DNA of 23,694 nt from CAZNVG01 sp964576475 (GCA_964576475.1 CAZNVG010000015.1:1-23694), one strand, 5' to 3'; counted from the stretch's first letter, positions 14,175 through 22,476 are shown. Made by a program: numbers and translations. Notes: generated by a model not told the origin, from the letters alone.

Positions 14175-15548
14175 GTGATTTTAGATAATCCCAGAGCTTT
14201 CAGCCTAGATAAGAACCCCGCTCCTAAGCGAGGAGCTGTTGTGTACGTCATGAGCAGAGACCAGAGGGTCGCCGACAATCACGCCTTGTTGTTGGCGCAA
14301 AGCGAGGCGCTTCGCCTTAAATCTCCACTACTAGTTGTTTTTTTCTTGCAAAAGCAGACAGGAAACAGAGCGCAGGAGCACTAGGTGTTTATGCTCAAAG
14401 GCTTAGCTGAGATTGGCGTTGAGTTGAAGTCGTATCATATTCCGTTTTTGATCCGAACAGGCAATCCAGTTACCGTACTTCGCTCTCTTGAAAAACTACT
14501 TGATGTATCGACAGTGATCATGGACTTCAATCCACTGCGCGGTCCACAGAATCGTTTTAATACATTGCATGAAAAACTAACGAGCACAGTCATTGAAGTA
14601 GATACGCACAATATTGTTCCTGCTCGGCTGGTTAGCGATAAACAAGAGTACGGTGCACGAACAATACGTCCAAAAATCCATAAACTATTGCCAGAATTCT
14701 TAGCAGAACCCGGCTCACTTAGGGTTCATCCACACACTGCTAAGCTGCCTGATGAGCTACGCGCCGGTGAAAGTTTGCATCTGCCTCGAACAGTGAAGGC
14801 TAACGGCACGCATATAGTGCAGACATCTGGGGAGATGGCTGCTCGCGAAGCGCTAGATGTATTTATAAAGGAAAGACTCAAAGGCTATGCATCACGACGC
14901 AATGATCCCACACTCGACGGCTTGAGTAAGCTAAGTCCATATTTGCATTTCGGCCAACTTGCAAGTCTTCGGGCTGTGCTTGATGTTGAGATAGCGGCCG
15001 CAAATGATCAGACACTTAGAGTTGATGCTGACGCCTTCATAGAAGAGATAGTAGTGCGAAAGGAGTTATCAGATAACTATTGTCTGCATAATAAGAATTA
15101 TGATTCCTTGCGAGGCGCTCCAGGCTGGGCCCAGAAAACACTTCATGAGCATGCGGGCGATCCAAGAGAGCGCCTGTATTCTCTACCGGAGCTAGAAGGT
15201 GCACAGACGCATGACCCAGCATGGAACGCAGCACAGCGGGAGATGCGAGTGACGGGTAAAATGCAAGGGTATATGCGCATGTACTGGGCTAAGAAAGTGC
15301 TCGAGTGGAGTCCAGATGCTGCTACGGCAATTAAGCATCTCATGTATCTCAATGATTTCTATTCTATCGATGGCGGTGATCCCAACGGCTATGTCGGTAT
15401 TCTCTGGTCAGTCGCTGGCTTGCACGATCGACCTTGGTCTACACGAGATGTGTTTGGCTCTGTTCGCTATATGAACTACCAAGGGCTAAAAAGAAAATTT
15501 GATATCACTGCATATCAAGAACAATGGGCCGATTCTCTGTCTCTCTAG
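14175..15548 (+). pseudogene. phr: Class II CPD photolyase reading frame interrupted by an in-frame TAG
   Basis: The GTG at 14175 opens a frame whose product begins with the photolyase motif VVYVMSRDQRVADNHALLLAQ. It reaches TAG at 14382-14384 and continues in the same frame with VFMLKGLAEIG to 15548. Together the two parts make about 457 codons, the normal length for class II photolyases. The stop falls where relatives have an aromatic residue before the conserved FMLKGL (family H-Y/F-x-FMLKGL), so a single base change from TAC or TAT explains it. Nothing is missing or shifted. TAG is used as a real stop elsewhere here, so recoding is unlikely. It may be a recent nonsense mutation, a sequencing error, or a genuinely split protein. 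Confidence 0.75.
14385..15548 (+). CDS. phr: C-terminal part of class II deoxyribodipyrimidine photolyase, possibly translated separately
   Basis: 387 residues carrying nearly the whole enzyme, including the FAD-binding helical domain. Diagnostic class II motifs are seen: ELSDNYCLHNKNYDSL, GWAQKTLHEHAGDPRE, THDPAWNAAQREM, TGKMQGYMRMYWAKKVLEWSP, DPNGYVGILWSVAGLHDRPW and YMNYQGLKRKFD. The enzyme repairs UV-induced cyclobutane pyrimidine dimers using light. The GTG at 14385 directly abuts the TAG that ends the N-terminal 69-residue piece. AGGAG (14374-14378) sits 6 nt upstream, an ideal spacing for coupled reinitiation (ATG 14391 is an alternative). The piece lost upstream holds the first strands of the antenna alpha/beta domain, so activity would need both halves to associate. 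Confidence 0.75.
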   Translation: MFMLKGLAEIGVELKSYHIPFLIRTGNPVTVLRSLEKLLDVSTVIMDFNPLRGPQNRFNTLHEKLTSTVIEVDTHNIVPARLVSDKQEYGARTIRPKIHKLLPEFLAEPGSLRVHPHTAKLPDELRAGESLHLPRTVKANGTHIVQTSGEMAAREALDVFIKERLKGYASRRNDPTLDGLSKLSPYLHFGQLASLRAVLDVEIAAANDQTLRVDADAFIEEIVVRKELSDNYCLHNKNYDSLRGAPGWAQKTLHEHAGDPRERLYSLPELEGAQTHDPAWNAAQREMRVTGKMQGYMRMYWAKKVLEWSPDAATAIKHLMYLNDFYSIDGGDPNGYVGILWSVAGLHDRPWSTRDVFGSVRYMNYQGLKRKFDITAYQEQWADSLSL

Positions 15549-15566
15549 AAAACTATCGATTGTAAG

Positions 15567-15595
15567 TTGAATCGCATAAGTCAGTGATGTAGAAT
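15567..15595 (+). promoter_or_regulatory. Leaderless promoter of the 123-residue gene
   Basis: TTGAAT (15567-15572), 17-nt spacer, TAGAAT (15590-15595), then 8 nt to the ATG at 15604. No ribosome binding site is present. This supports both the start codon and leaderless translation. Confidence 0.6.
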
Positions 15596-15603
15596 AGCTT
15601 CTT

Positions 15604-15975
15604 ATGCAAAATCCTAACGTCAAAACGTTCTCTATGCCTCATGTGTCTAAAGAAGAGTTTGTAGCTCAACTATCAATTGCCAGCGAGAGTATTGAGCGCT
15701 ATTATCTGGCTCCTCGACGAGCTTCTCTGCCTACAGCCGAAGTTTGCATAGGAGGGCTGACAATAATTGTGCGAGAAGTCAGAGCGGACGATCTGGTAAT
15801 TCAGGGCGACGCGCTTATTGCTGGCGTGCACAAAAACGCATGGGAGGAGCACTTGCTGCAATCCTTTGACACGGCTCGAAGCCCTATCCCACTGGCAACC
15901 TTTCGATTGGACGAAAATGCTGAGGTCGCAAGTGTGCGATGCGAAGTTGACATGAGAAAGACAATAATACACTGA
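15604..15975 (+). CDS. Unrecognised 123-residue protein
   Basis: A soluble, mixed alpha/beta small protein without signal or membrane span. After a helical first third (KEEFVAQLSIASESIERYYL), beta-prone segments follow (VCIGGLTIIVREV, DLVIQGDALIAGV, IPLATFRLDENAEVASVRCEV). No family is recognised. The start is supported by a promoter placed for leaderless translation. The gene stands alone, 55 nt after the photolyase frame and 39 nt before the first of two paralogous membrane protein genes. Confidence 0.65.
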   Translation: MQNPNVKTFSMPHVSKEEFVAQLSIASESIERYYLAPRRASLPTAEVCIGGLTIIVREVRADDLVIQGDALIAGVHKNAWEEHLLQSFDTARSPIPLATFRLDENAEVASVRCEVDMRKTIIH

Positions 15976-15977
15976 AA

Positions 15978-16008
15978 TTGACAAGTGCTCCAGTAGTAGT
16001 ATCATAAT
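15978..16008 (+). promoter_or_regulatory. Leaderless promoter of the first paralogous membrane protein
   Basis: A perfect TTGACA (15978-15983) is followed by overlapping -10 candidates TATCAT (16000-16005, 16-nt spacer) and CATAAT (16003-16008, 19-nt spacer). The ATG at 16015 is 6-9 nt further. No Shine-Dalgarno is present. The ATAATAGTT word recurs at the second paralog's promoter. Confidence 0.6.
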
Positions 16009-16014
16009 AGTTAT

Positions 16015-17235
16015 ATGGAAAATGAACCACAGGCGCACATGACCGCCTCGCAGCAAATACCAAATCCTTTTAGCGGTGAAATGTTTCGTGTAACTATGGA
16101 ACAAAATCATCTGCACGACGTTGTAGTGCGCTTGAATGAGCATTTTGCTAATAAGTCATACGCAACTGAAACGCAGAGCACTAATATTGATGGTACAAAA
16201 CAAGATTGGTTAGTGCTGCCGGGTGTAGAAATTACGTTTAGCGATGGTCAGAAAGGCTATCTACAATTTGCACGTATGAATGATCGTGCTACGCGAAAGC
16301 TAAAAGATCGCTCTCATGATACCTACATTGTTGTTAATGGTGGCATAAGTAATCCGCTCGCGAAACTAGACGTTAACCCTGATGATAATCCTTCTGTAAA
16401 ACTCGTCGATCTTAGCGCTTTGAGTAATATCACCATAGACAGCCCAGAACAGATCAGCGTTATCGACACCATGCTTGAGACACTGGATAACACAGAAGCA
16501 ATGAGAAAACTACATGCTCAGCAGATAGCAGAAAAGGTTATTGCTGAACGAGAAAAGAAACAACAAGAACAGCAAAGGAAGCAAAAGGCGCGTCGCCAAA
16601 AGGCACGTCGATTCATAGGTTCTACCGTAGTGACAACCCTAGTTACAGTAACGGGACTCTCAGCGGTAGGTGCTGCAGCGTACGGAATTAGAGCTGGCGT
16701 AGTCTGGGCTAATCCAGATCAAGAGCAACTTGGTGAGCTGATGCCTAATGACAGCTTTGTGCCAATTGGCGAGGAATCGCGTTTGTATGAAATTGAAGAC
16801 GATGACGTCATGCATGAACTCATTCGCACGCTAGATACGGTCAAGAATGAGTCAGTTAATTCGGACGAGAAGCTGCCTAAGGAAGTGGGCTCAGTAGAGC
16901 CGCAAGGTCGGGTAGGTTCTGTCCTGTCATTTTATCTACCTGATGAAAAGGGAGAATGTGAAGCACTCCCAATACAGTCTCCTCGCGAGGACGACAGCTC
17001 TATTATAGGTGCGCGAGTGCTTACCAGTGCCGGAGCGCCGGGTAATTACTCAGTTAAACTGACCAATGTAAGAACAAAAGTAACTGGCGAGACAGTGGGT
17101 GACTACACGACTGATGTAGCTTGGTTACGAGTGTGCAAGACTTCAGATTTCCGCGACTCGACTCGTGTCGGTGATCAGAATGAAGTGTTTGTCCGTTTTG
17201 AAGACAAAGATACGCTTCCGGAAAATTTGCGATAG
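16015..17235 (+). CDS. Single-span membrane protein, first of two tandem paralogs
   Basis: 406 residues. The cytoplasmic N-terminal domain (about 20-135) contains WLVLPGVEITFSDG and DTYIVVNGGISNPLAKL. A charged, probably coiled segment (about 160-199, Lys/Gln/Arg/Glu-rich) leads to one membrane span (about 200-224). The extracytoplasmic C-terminal domain (about 230-406) has two Cys (GECEAL, RVCKTS) that could pair. No named family is recognised. The next gene shares the same layout and about the same motifs in the same order, so these arose by duplication. Placement of a sensing or binding domain on each side of the membrane suggests signalling or surface function, which is inference. Confidence 0.7.
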   Translation: MENEPQAHMTASQQIPNPFSGEMFRVTMEQNHLHDVVVRLNEHFANKSYATETQSTNIDGTKQDWLVLPGVEITFSDGQKGYLQFARMNDRATRKLKDRSHDTYIVVNGGISNPLAKLDVNPDDNPSVKLVDLSALSNITIDSPEQISVIDTMLETLDNTEAMRKLHAQQIAEKVIAEREKKQQEQQRKQKARRQKARRFIGSTVVTTLVTVTGLSAVGAAAYGIRAGVVWANPDQEQLGELMPNDSFVPIGEESRLYEIEDDDVMHELIRTLDTVKNESVNSDEKLPKEVGSVEPQGRVGSVLSFYLPDEKGECEALPIQSPREDDSSIIGARVLTSAGAPGNYSVKLTNVRTKVTGETVGDYTTDVAWLRVCKTSDFRDSTRVGDQNEVFVRFEDKDTLPENLR

Positions 17236-17265
17236 GCCATAGTCGCTAATATTGCAATCATGGTG

Positions 17266-17271
17266 TATAAT
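17266..17271 (+). promoter_or_regulatory. -10 box of the second paralogous membrane protein
   Basis: A perfect TATAAT lies 11 nt before the ATG at 17283, with no convincing -35 at the right distance (TTGCAA at 17252 is only 8 nt away). Any leader would be about 4 nt and there is no Shine-Dalgarno. The gene therefore has its own near-leaderless promoter inside the 47-nt gap after its paralog. Confidence 0.5.
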
Positions 17272-17282
17272 AGTTTTATTAT

Positions 17283-18527
17283 ATGAACGAACACTCTGCC
17301 AAACTCTCTTTTGATGGCCCAATGCCATTCACACACCAAACAGTTGAACAAGTTGGAAACGAAGCCAATTTGCACGAAGTGCGACTGCTGTGTGATGACA
17401 TGTTCGATGACAGTAATTTTGTGTCTCGAATAGAGCGGGTTGGTCCAGATAGTAAAAAGCACGTCTGGTTGGTGTCGCCTGTCGTTGAAACAACGTTTAC
17501 TGACGGCGAAGCAATTGAGTTGCGACTGGCTCGATGCATAGATAGGAAAGTTCGACGTGATCCAAACAGTCGATCTGATACCTTTTTGATAATAGGCGAA
17601 GCAATTGAATCGCCACTTGCTGAGTTGTCTGTTCAGACGCATATGCGACCATTTGAGAAAGTAATTGACCATAGCAATCTGGAATCCTTTGATGTGAGTG
17701 AGGAACAATCTAGTCTGCTCGAGCGAACAGCGCGCGAACTGGCTCGTCTTCGAGTCGAAAGTTTGGACGCAAACAAAGACGCCCAAGCGCAGACCGAAGC
17801 TGAGAAGAAAGCAATTAGGAACAGACGAATAGATATCGCCCAGAGGTTCGGACTGGGAGCTGTTGTCGGTGTAGTTGTCGTAGGCTCAATTGTAGGCATG
17901 GGTTTTGCCGTTATCAGCGAGGCTGAAAAAGTAGAGACTCCCGTGATTCATCCAGCCGCTCAAAAGGTTACCAAAGCCACAGAGGGAACGTTTACCGGCA
18001 TTGGGCAATCAGCGCTCGTTCTAGAGCGCGATGAGGAAACATATAGCGCTATCAGTGCAGAGCTTTCTGCCGATTTCAAAGACGCGAACATTACTGAAGA
18101 GTGGGAACAGTTTTATGTAGACGCGAAAAGCCAGCTTGGGCTTCCTAGTGAGGTCTCTGTTGCCAGCCTTAATGGAAGATATGACAAAAACGTATATGAG
18201 TGGTTAGCGCTACCTACGAAGGATTGTCACTTGGTAATGTTTGAATCTGCTACAACTGGCGAAGATCGTATTGTCGGAGTGGAGACAGTCACCAAAGACA
18301 GCGCAAGAGGCGACTACAGTGTTGATGTAGGAAAAAAAGAAATGCGTGTAGATCTTGAAGACGAAGCGGACTACAATGCGCAGATTGTTGCTGCCAATGT
18401 CTGCAAAGTCGGAAGCGTGAAAGACAATCCTTCAGAAGACACCTATGACTGGGCGATTATGCGTGCTGTTACAGCCGAGGAGGCTGGTAGATTAGGCTAT
18501 CCGCTACCACCTGAAACCGAAGGCTGA
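17283..18527 (+). CDS. Single-span membrane protein, second of two tandem paralogs
   Basis: 414 residues. Homologous by eye to the preceding gene: NLHEV against HLHDV, VWLVSPVVETTFTDG against DWLVLPGVEITFSDG, RLARCIDRKVRR against QFARMNDRATRK, and DTFLIIGEAIESPLAEL against DTYIVVNGGISNPLAKL. The coiled segment (about 140-185), span (about 188-211) and outer domain with DCHLVMFESATTG and GDYSVDVGKKEMRVDL follow in the same order. Two Cys (KDCHL, ANVCKVG) sit at positions like those in the paralog and may form a disulfide. The outer domain has diverged more than the inner domain, as expected if it meets different ligands. No named family is recognised. Confidence 0.7.
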   Translation: MNEHSAKLSFDGPMPFTHQTVEQVGNEANLHEVRLLCDDMFDDSNFVSRIERVGPDSKKHVWLVSPVVETTFTDGEAIELRLARCIDRKVRRDPNSRSDTFLIIGEAIESPLAELSVQTHMRPFEKVIDHSNLESFDVSEEQSSLLERTARELARLRVESLDANKDAQAQTEAEKKAIRNRRIDIAQRFGLGAVVGVVVVGSIVGMGFAVISEAEKVETPVIHPAAQKVTKATEGTFTGIGQSALVLERDEETYSAISAELSADFKDANITEEWEQFYVDAKSQLGLPSEVSVASLNGRYDKNVYEWLALPTKDCHLVMFESATTGEDRIVGVETVTKDSARGDYSVDVGKKEMRVDLEDEADYNAQIVAANVCKVGSVKDNPSEDTYDWAIMRAVTAEEAGRLGYPLPPETEG

Positions 18528-18556
18528 GAGAAGTCTCTGTTACACTAGAAGGTATA

Positions 18557-19981
18557 GTGACGTTTTATTTTTATGACTTAGAAACGAGTGGTCGCGACCC
18601 GCGTACGCAGCGGATAATGCAGTTCGCGGGACAACGCACAGACGAGAACCTAAATCTCATTGGTGAGCCTTTCGTGACGTGTGTTCGATTGTCAGACGAC
18701 ATTCTGCCAGAACCAGAAGCTGTTCTCTTGACGGGCATTACTCCGCAACAAGCCAACGATGAAGGCATTACTGAACCTGAGTTTTTGCGTCGATTTTACG
18801 AAGAAGTTTTGCAGCCTGACACCTGTATCATGGGTTATAACACTATACGTTTTGATGACGAATTTATGCGTTTTACGCTGTGGCGGAACTTTTATGATGC
18901 CTATGAGTGGCAATGGAAAGACGGCAGGTTTCGTTGGGATTTGATTGATGTCGTAAGGATGACGAGAGCGCTCCGACCTGATGGGATTGTCTGGCCTGTA
19001 GACGATAGCGGAAAACCAATCAATAAACTGACCGATTTAACATCGAGTAATGGGCTTGACCATGAAAATGCCCATGACGCACTGAGTGATGTATTGGCCA
19101 CGATAGACATGGCAAAGCTGCTCAAGGATAAACAGCCCAAGTTGTTTGATTATATGTTCAGCAAATGCCAGAAGCGTGACGTCGCCGCGCTGATTAATCC
19201 AGATAAACCGCAGCCTTTTGTGCATACAAGCGGTATGCTACCACCCGAATTCATCAATACGTCAGTCATGCTACCGCTATTCGCAGATAAAAAACAATCT
19301 ACCAAAATTGTTACGTATGATCTTCGCTATGATCCTGAGCAATTTGTGGATTTAAGTGTAGAAGAGCTACGTGCGAGACTGTTTACGCGTCGTGATGAGC
19401 TTGGAGATGTCCAACGTCTACCGCTCAAGGCAGTACATACCAACAAATCACCGGCAATTGCGCCACTTGGAGTACTCGATGAAGCGACGCAACAACGCAT
19501 CGGAATTAGTATTGAGACGATTGAGCTACATAGGAATAAGCTACTGCGACTGAAAGATCTCATGGCGAAACTGTATGATGCATGGCACGCTGATCAGCGA
19601 GAGTTTGACGACAATCCTGACGTAGATGCTTCATTGTACGGCGGCTCTTTCCTAGGAGATGCGGACAAGTCTACTGCTTTAGAAATCCGCAACGCCGATC
19701 AGAAGACACTCGGCAATTACAATCCGAGTTTTCAGGATAGCCGACTATCAGAGTTACTTTTTAGATACAAGGCACGAAACTTCCCATCAGTATTATCTGA
19801 AGAGGAACATATACGATGGGAAAACTACCGTAGAGAAAAACTTCTCATTAAAGGTGAGCTGCAACGTTACGGTGAAACTCTGCAGAAATTGATCCGTGAA
19901 CAGTCCGGAAAAAGAGAAGCTGCGCTTATCGAGGATCTGAAACTTTACGCTGAGAGTATCGTTCCAACAGATGAAAACTGA
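18557..19981 (+). CDS. sbcB: Exodeoxyribonuclease I
   Basis: 474 residues, almost the same length as E. coli SbcB (475). It degrades single-stranded DNA 3' to 5' in recombination and mismatch repair. DEDDh exonuclease motifs are visible: Exo I FYFYDLETSGRDP (Asp7, Glu9), Exo II MGYNTIRFDDEFMR, and Exo III with the general-base His in HENAHDALSDVLATIDM. The ExoI-specific C-terminal region follows (YGGSFLGDADK, ARNFPSVLSEEE). The start is GTG at 18557, preceded by TACACT 10 nt upstream and no clear Shine-Dalgarno, again suggesting a very short leader. A small perfect repeat AGAGA/TCTCT lies upstream. Confidence 0.93.
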   Translation: MTFYFYDLETSGRDPRTQRIMQFAGQRTDENLNLIGEPFVTCVRLSDDILPEPEAVLLTGITPQQANDEGITEPEFLRRFYEEVLQPDTCIMGYNTIRFDDEFMRFTLWRNFYDAYEWQWKDGRFRWDLIDVVRMTRALRPDGIVWPVDDSGKPINKLTDLTSSNGLDHENAHDALSDVLATIDMAKLLKDKQPKLFDYMFSKCQKRDVAALINPDKPQPFVHTSGMLPPEFINTSVMLPLFADKKQSTKIVTYDLRYDPEQFVDLSVEELRARLFTRRDELGDVQRLPLKAVHTNKSPAIAPLGVLDEATQQRIGISIETIELHRNKLLRLKDLMAKLYDAWHADQREFDDNPDVDASLYGGSFLGDADKSTALEIRNADQKTLGNYNPSFQDSRLSELLFRYKARNFPSVLSEEEHIRWENYRREKLLIKGELQRYGETLQKLIREQSGKREAALIEDLKLYAESIVPTDEN

Positions 19982-20010
19982 TTGATTAAATTGCAATAAA
20001 CTGACATAAT
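19982..20010 (+). promoter_or_regulatory. Promoter of the TPM-domain gene with structured leader
   Basis: TTGATT (19982-19987), 17-nt spacer, CATAAT (20005-20010). The leader to the ATG at 20081 is about 65 nt. In it GCGCCT (20013-20018) can pair with AGGTGC (20071-20076, one G-U), which would cover the Shine-Dalgarno GGAGG at 20069-20073. GTGT...GGTGG can pair with CCAACC...ACAC inside. Translation may thus be controlled by leader folding (inference). Confidence 0.5.
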
Positions 20011-20080
20011 ATGCGCCTACTGCACATGTGTGGTGGAACGTTTACAATTCATCCAACCATGACACCCTGGAGGTGCGCCC

Positions 20081-22372
20081 ATGCGGCGATTCATAGCAAT
20101 AATGTTCATGGCTTCGGTCATGTTCATTCCGATTGGACACGCTGGTGCCAGCATGCTCCAAACCGTACCTGACTGCGACGCAGTCGTGCTCTCGTACGGA
20201 GACAGTCCGTTTGACGCCGCCGATCAGTCGTTTCAAGCGGCAGTAGAGCGTCTGCGATCAAACGACATCGACCTGCATGTCTGGGTCGTGCCAACCATCA
20301 AGCAAGCTGACGATCTGGCGTGGAAGAACGCCATGGTGTCACAGTGTCCGAACTGGCGCGAAGGCGACGATCTCGCTGCACGTACGTTCGTGATGCTGGT
20401 GACCTTCGAGGGTCCTCGTGGCGAGCGTCCGATCGGAGCTCGGTGGGGCTACGATCTTAGGTCGCAGCTCAGCGATTCAGACTGGTATGCGACACGAGAC
20501 AACTACCTGATTCCGAACTTGCGCGAAGGAGACTTCACGCGAGCGGTGACGGAGAGTCTTGATCGTTTCAGCGACATCATCGAAGGTGTCGACGATTCGT
20601 TCGTGCCAGCACAAGACACCGACAGCATCGCCAACGAAGCAGGCGGTGTCGACTCGGGTGGAGTTTCTGTCCCGTGGGCTCGAATTCTGTCGTGGCTCGG
20701 CGCAGGTCTGACGCTCATCGCGGCCGTGGCGGCATCAGTTCTCGGCATCCGTCGATACCTCGCCATCAAGGCAGTTCGTGCTGAAGCGGCGCGTGACTTC
20801 GAAGAGGCTCGGACGAGCTACTTCGATGCCGCGACGTTGCAGGATCAGTTGCATCAGCGCGCTGTGGTGCGACTCGGCAAGCTCGAAGCCAGCGAGGCGG
20901 CAAGCCTTGTTGACATTGAGCGAGCCGCATTGGCTCAGATGAGCGAGGTCACGCCCAGAATCGACGAGTTCGATAGTCGGATCAAGCAGCGTCGCTCCGG
21001 CGATGACTGGTCGACGTTCGGAGACGAAGTCGAGCGGTTTCGGGCTGACGTAGCCGGCACCAAAAGTGCGTTCGGTGACCTGCAAATTCGGCTCGACGAG
21101 CTGGACAAGTGGGAAGCTGAACTGCCGGCGATGCTCGATGATCTCGATGCGCAAGTGCCAAAAGTCGTTGCAGCAATCAAGCGGCAAAGCGATGCGGGTT
21201 TCCGTGTCGATTATCCGCAGCGTGTGCTGGATGACGGTCGTGCCATACTTCAGCAGGCGCGTGAGAAATTGAGCTCGAACGCCTTTGGCGCAGCCTGCCA
21301 GTCGGTGATGGAGTGCAGACTCGTTCTCCAAAAGGCGACTGAAGAGGCTGACGGGCTTCCGAAGCGATACGCCGATCTGCAGACTTGGATCGACGATCTG
21401 CAGGACGAACTCAAGCTCAACGTCGCTGCCCAGCAAACGGTCTCGCAAACACTGCACAGGCTTGTCGAGGAGTACAACCTGGACTCGCTCACCAGTGTGA
21501 GGGGGAACGATGTCACGGCGTCCGACAACAACGCCCAGTCTGCCAAGCTTCTCGATCTGGCAACTCGCCTGAGCGACATGAAGCAGCAGGATTGGGATGG
21601 TGCTGAAGGTGCGTGCCGGCAGGCCGAGACGTTGATCGACTCGACCAAGTCCATGCTCGAGGCGACGACTGCGCTGGATGTCAAGTTGCGTAATGCGCAT
21701 ACGCAAGCTCCCGGAACTCTCCGTGAGCTGACGCAGAACGCACAAGCTGCGCAGAGCTACGTCGACCAGCATCGTGGCGATATCGACACGAGCGTTGACC
21801 GATCCCTTCGAGAAGTCGAAGGTCGGATTTCGCAACTGGAGACGGAGCTCAGCAGGGAGAAGCCGGAGTACTTGTCCGTCTTGGACGAGCTCGCCAGCAT
21901 CAGCCAGGCGATCGAGTCGGCTCAGCAAAGCGCAGAACGCCAACACCAGAACATGGTGCAAGCGGCGTCAGTTGCTAAGTCGGCAATCGATGAGGCAGCT
22001 AGCTACATCTCTCGGAACTCAGGCATCGTGGAGAGCTCGGCTCGTAGCCAGCTTGATACCGCCCGAACCGAGTACAGCAACGGGCAGAACGCTCGTGGTC
22101 CAGAAGAGAAGCTGGCATATTTCCAGCGAGCTGCCAACGACGCCCAGTCGGCGGAATCGTCAGCTCGTTCAGACGTTGCCGCCGAAGAGGCACGGCTTCG
22201 TCGCATCGAAGAAGAGCGACGTCGTCGCGAGGACGAAGAGCGTCGTCGCCGGCAGCGCGAAGAAGACGATCGGCGTAGCTCCTCCATCAGCTCAAGCTCA
22301 AGCAGCTTCTCGAGTTTCGACTCGGGTGGCAGTAGCGGAGGAGACTCCGGTGGCGGGGGTGGCAGCTGGTAG
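20081..22372 (+). CDS. TPM-domain, coiled-coil membrane protein with Gly/Ser-rich tail, GC-rich
   Basis: 763 residues. GGAGG lies 7 nt before the ATG, a strong Shine-Dalgarno. A signal peptide (about 1-24, MRRFIAIMFMASVMFIPIGHAGA) is followed by an extracytoplasmic TPM-like domain (about 30-170). A membrane span (about 202-224) precedes a very long coiled-coil region (about 230-710) that becomes an Arg/Glu-rich helix (RRIEEERRRREDEERRRR). The tail is made only of Ser, Phe, Asp and Gly and ends GGGGGSW, characteristic of TPM_phosphatase-family proteins. TPM proteins are membrane-linked and of poorly known role, reported in photosystem II repair in plants. Codons are clearly GC-richer than neighbours, though less so than in the 13120 gene. 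An inverted repeat and a hammerhead ribozyme follow. Confidence 0.8.
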   Translation: MRRFIAIMFMASVMFIPIGHAGASMLQTVPDCDAVVLSYGDSPFDAADQSFQAAVERLRSNDIDLHVWVVPTIKQADDLAWKNAMVSQCPNWREGDDLAARTFVMLVTFEGPRGERPIGARWGYDLRSQLSDSDWYATRDNYLIPNLREGDFTRAVTESLDRFSDIIEGVDDSFVPAQDTDSIANEAGGVDSGGVSVPWARILSWLGAGLTLIAAVAASVLGIRRYLAIKAVRAEAARDFEEARTSYFDAATLQDQLHQRAVVRLGKLEASEAASLVDIERAALAQMSEVTPRIDEFDSRIKQRRSGDDWSTFGDEVERFRADVAGTKSAFGDLQIRLDELDKWEAELPAMLDDLDAQVPKVVAAIKRQSDAGFRVDYPQRVLDDGRAILQQAREKLSSNAFGAACQSVMECRLVLQKATEEADGLPKRYADLQTWIDDLQDELKLNVAAQQTVSQTLHRLVEEYNLDSLTSVRGNDVTASDNNAQSAKLLDLATRLSDMKQQDWDGAEGACRQAETLIDSTKSMLEATTALDVKLRNAHTQAPGTLRELTQNAQAAQSYVDQHRGDIDTSVDRSLREVEGRISQLETELSREKPEYLSVLDELASISQAIESAQQSAERQHQNMVQAASVAKSAIDEAASYISRNSGIVESSARSQLDTARTEYSNGQNARGPEEKLAYFQRAANDAQSAESSARSDVAAEEARLRRIEEERRRREDEERRRRQREEDDRRSSSISSSSSSFSSFDSGGSSGGDSGGGGGSW

Positions 22373-22399
22373 TCGGTTACCGCAAAGTGGTTGGATGAA

Positions 22400-22476
22400 G
22401 TAGGGCTTGGTGTCCAGAGTCGTGTGTGGTGGAGAAATCCATTGCTTTATACACCCACTCTGGACACCAACCCTAC
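22400..22476 (+). repeat. Long inverted repeat (about 20-bp arms) between TPM gene and ribozyme
   Basis: The left arm 22400-22420 (GTAGGG-C-TTGGTGTCCAGAGT) and right arm 22457-22476 (ACTCTGGACACCAACCCTAC) are perfect complements except for one extra C in the left arm: 20 bp with a single bulge and a 36-nt loop. There is no U-tract. It begins 28 nt after the TPM stop and ends 2 nt before the hammerhead's stem III, so it would protect the self-cleaved 3' end. The loop holds TGTGTGGTGGA, also found in the gene's 5' leader. Confidence 0.85.

Noticed and set aside
14382..14384. TAG recoded as sense
   Set aside because: TAG ends several intact genes in this window (for example obgE, the TPM gene, GH5 and pheA), so general recoding is not supported.
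14749..14774. CTGATGA followed by GGTGAAA within the photolyase, resembling a hammerhead core
   Set aside because: The intervening bases do not form a proper stem II with G10.1-C11.1, there is no stem I hairpin before the core, and the sequence is explained by conserved coding.
20735..21961. 408-codon open frame on the minus strand inside the TPM gene
   Set aside because: Antisense shadow of a GC-rich coiled-coil gene; no start signals and no motif.
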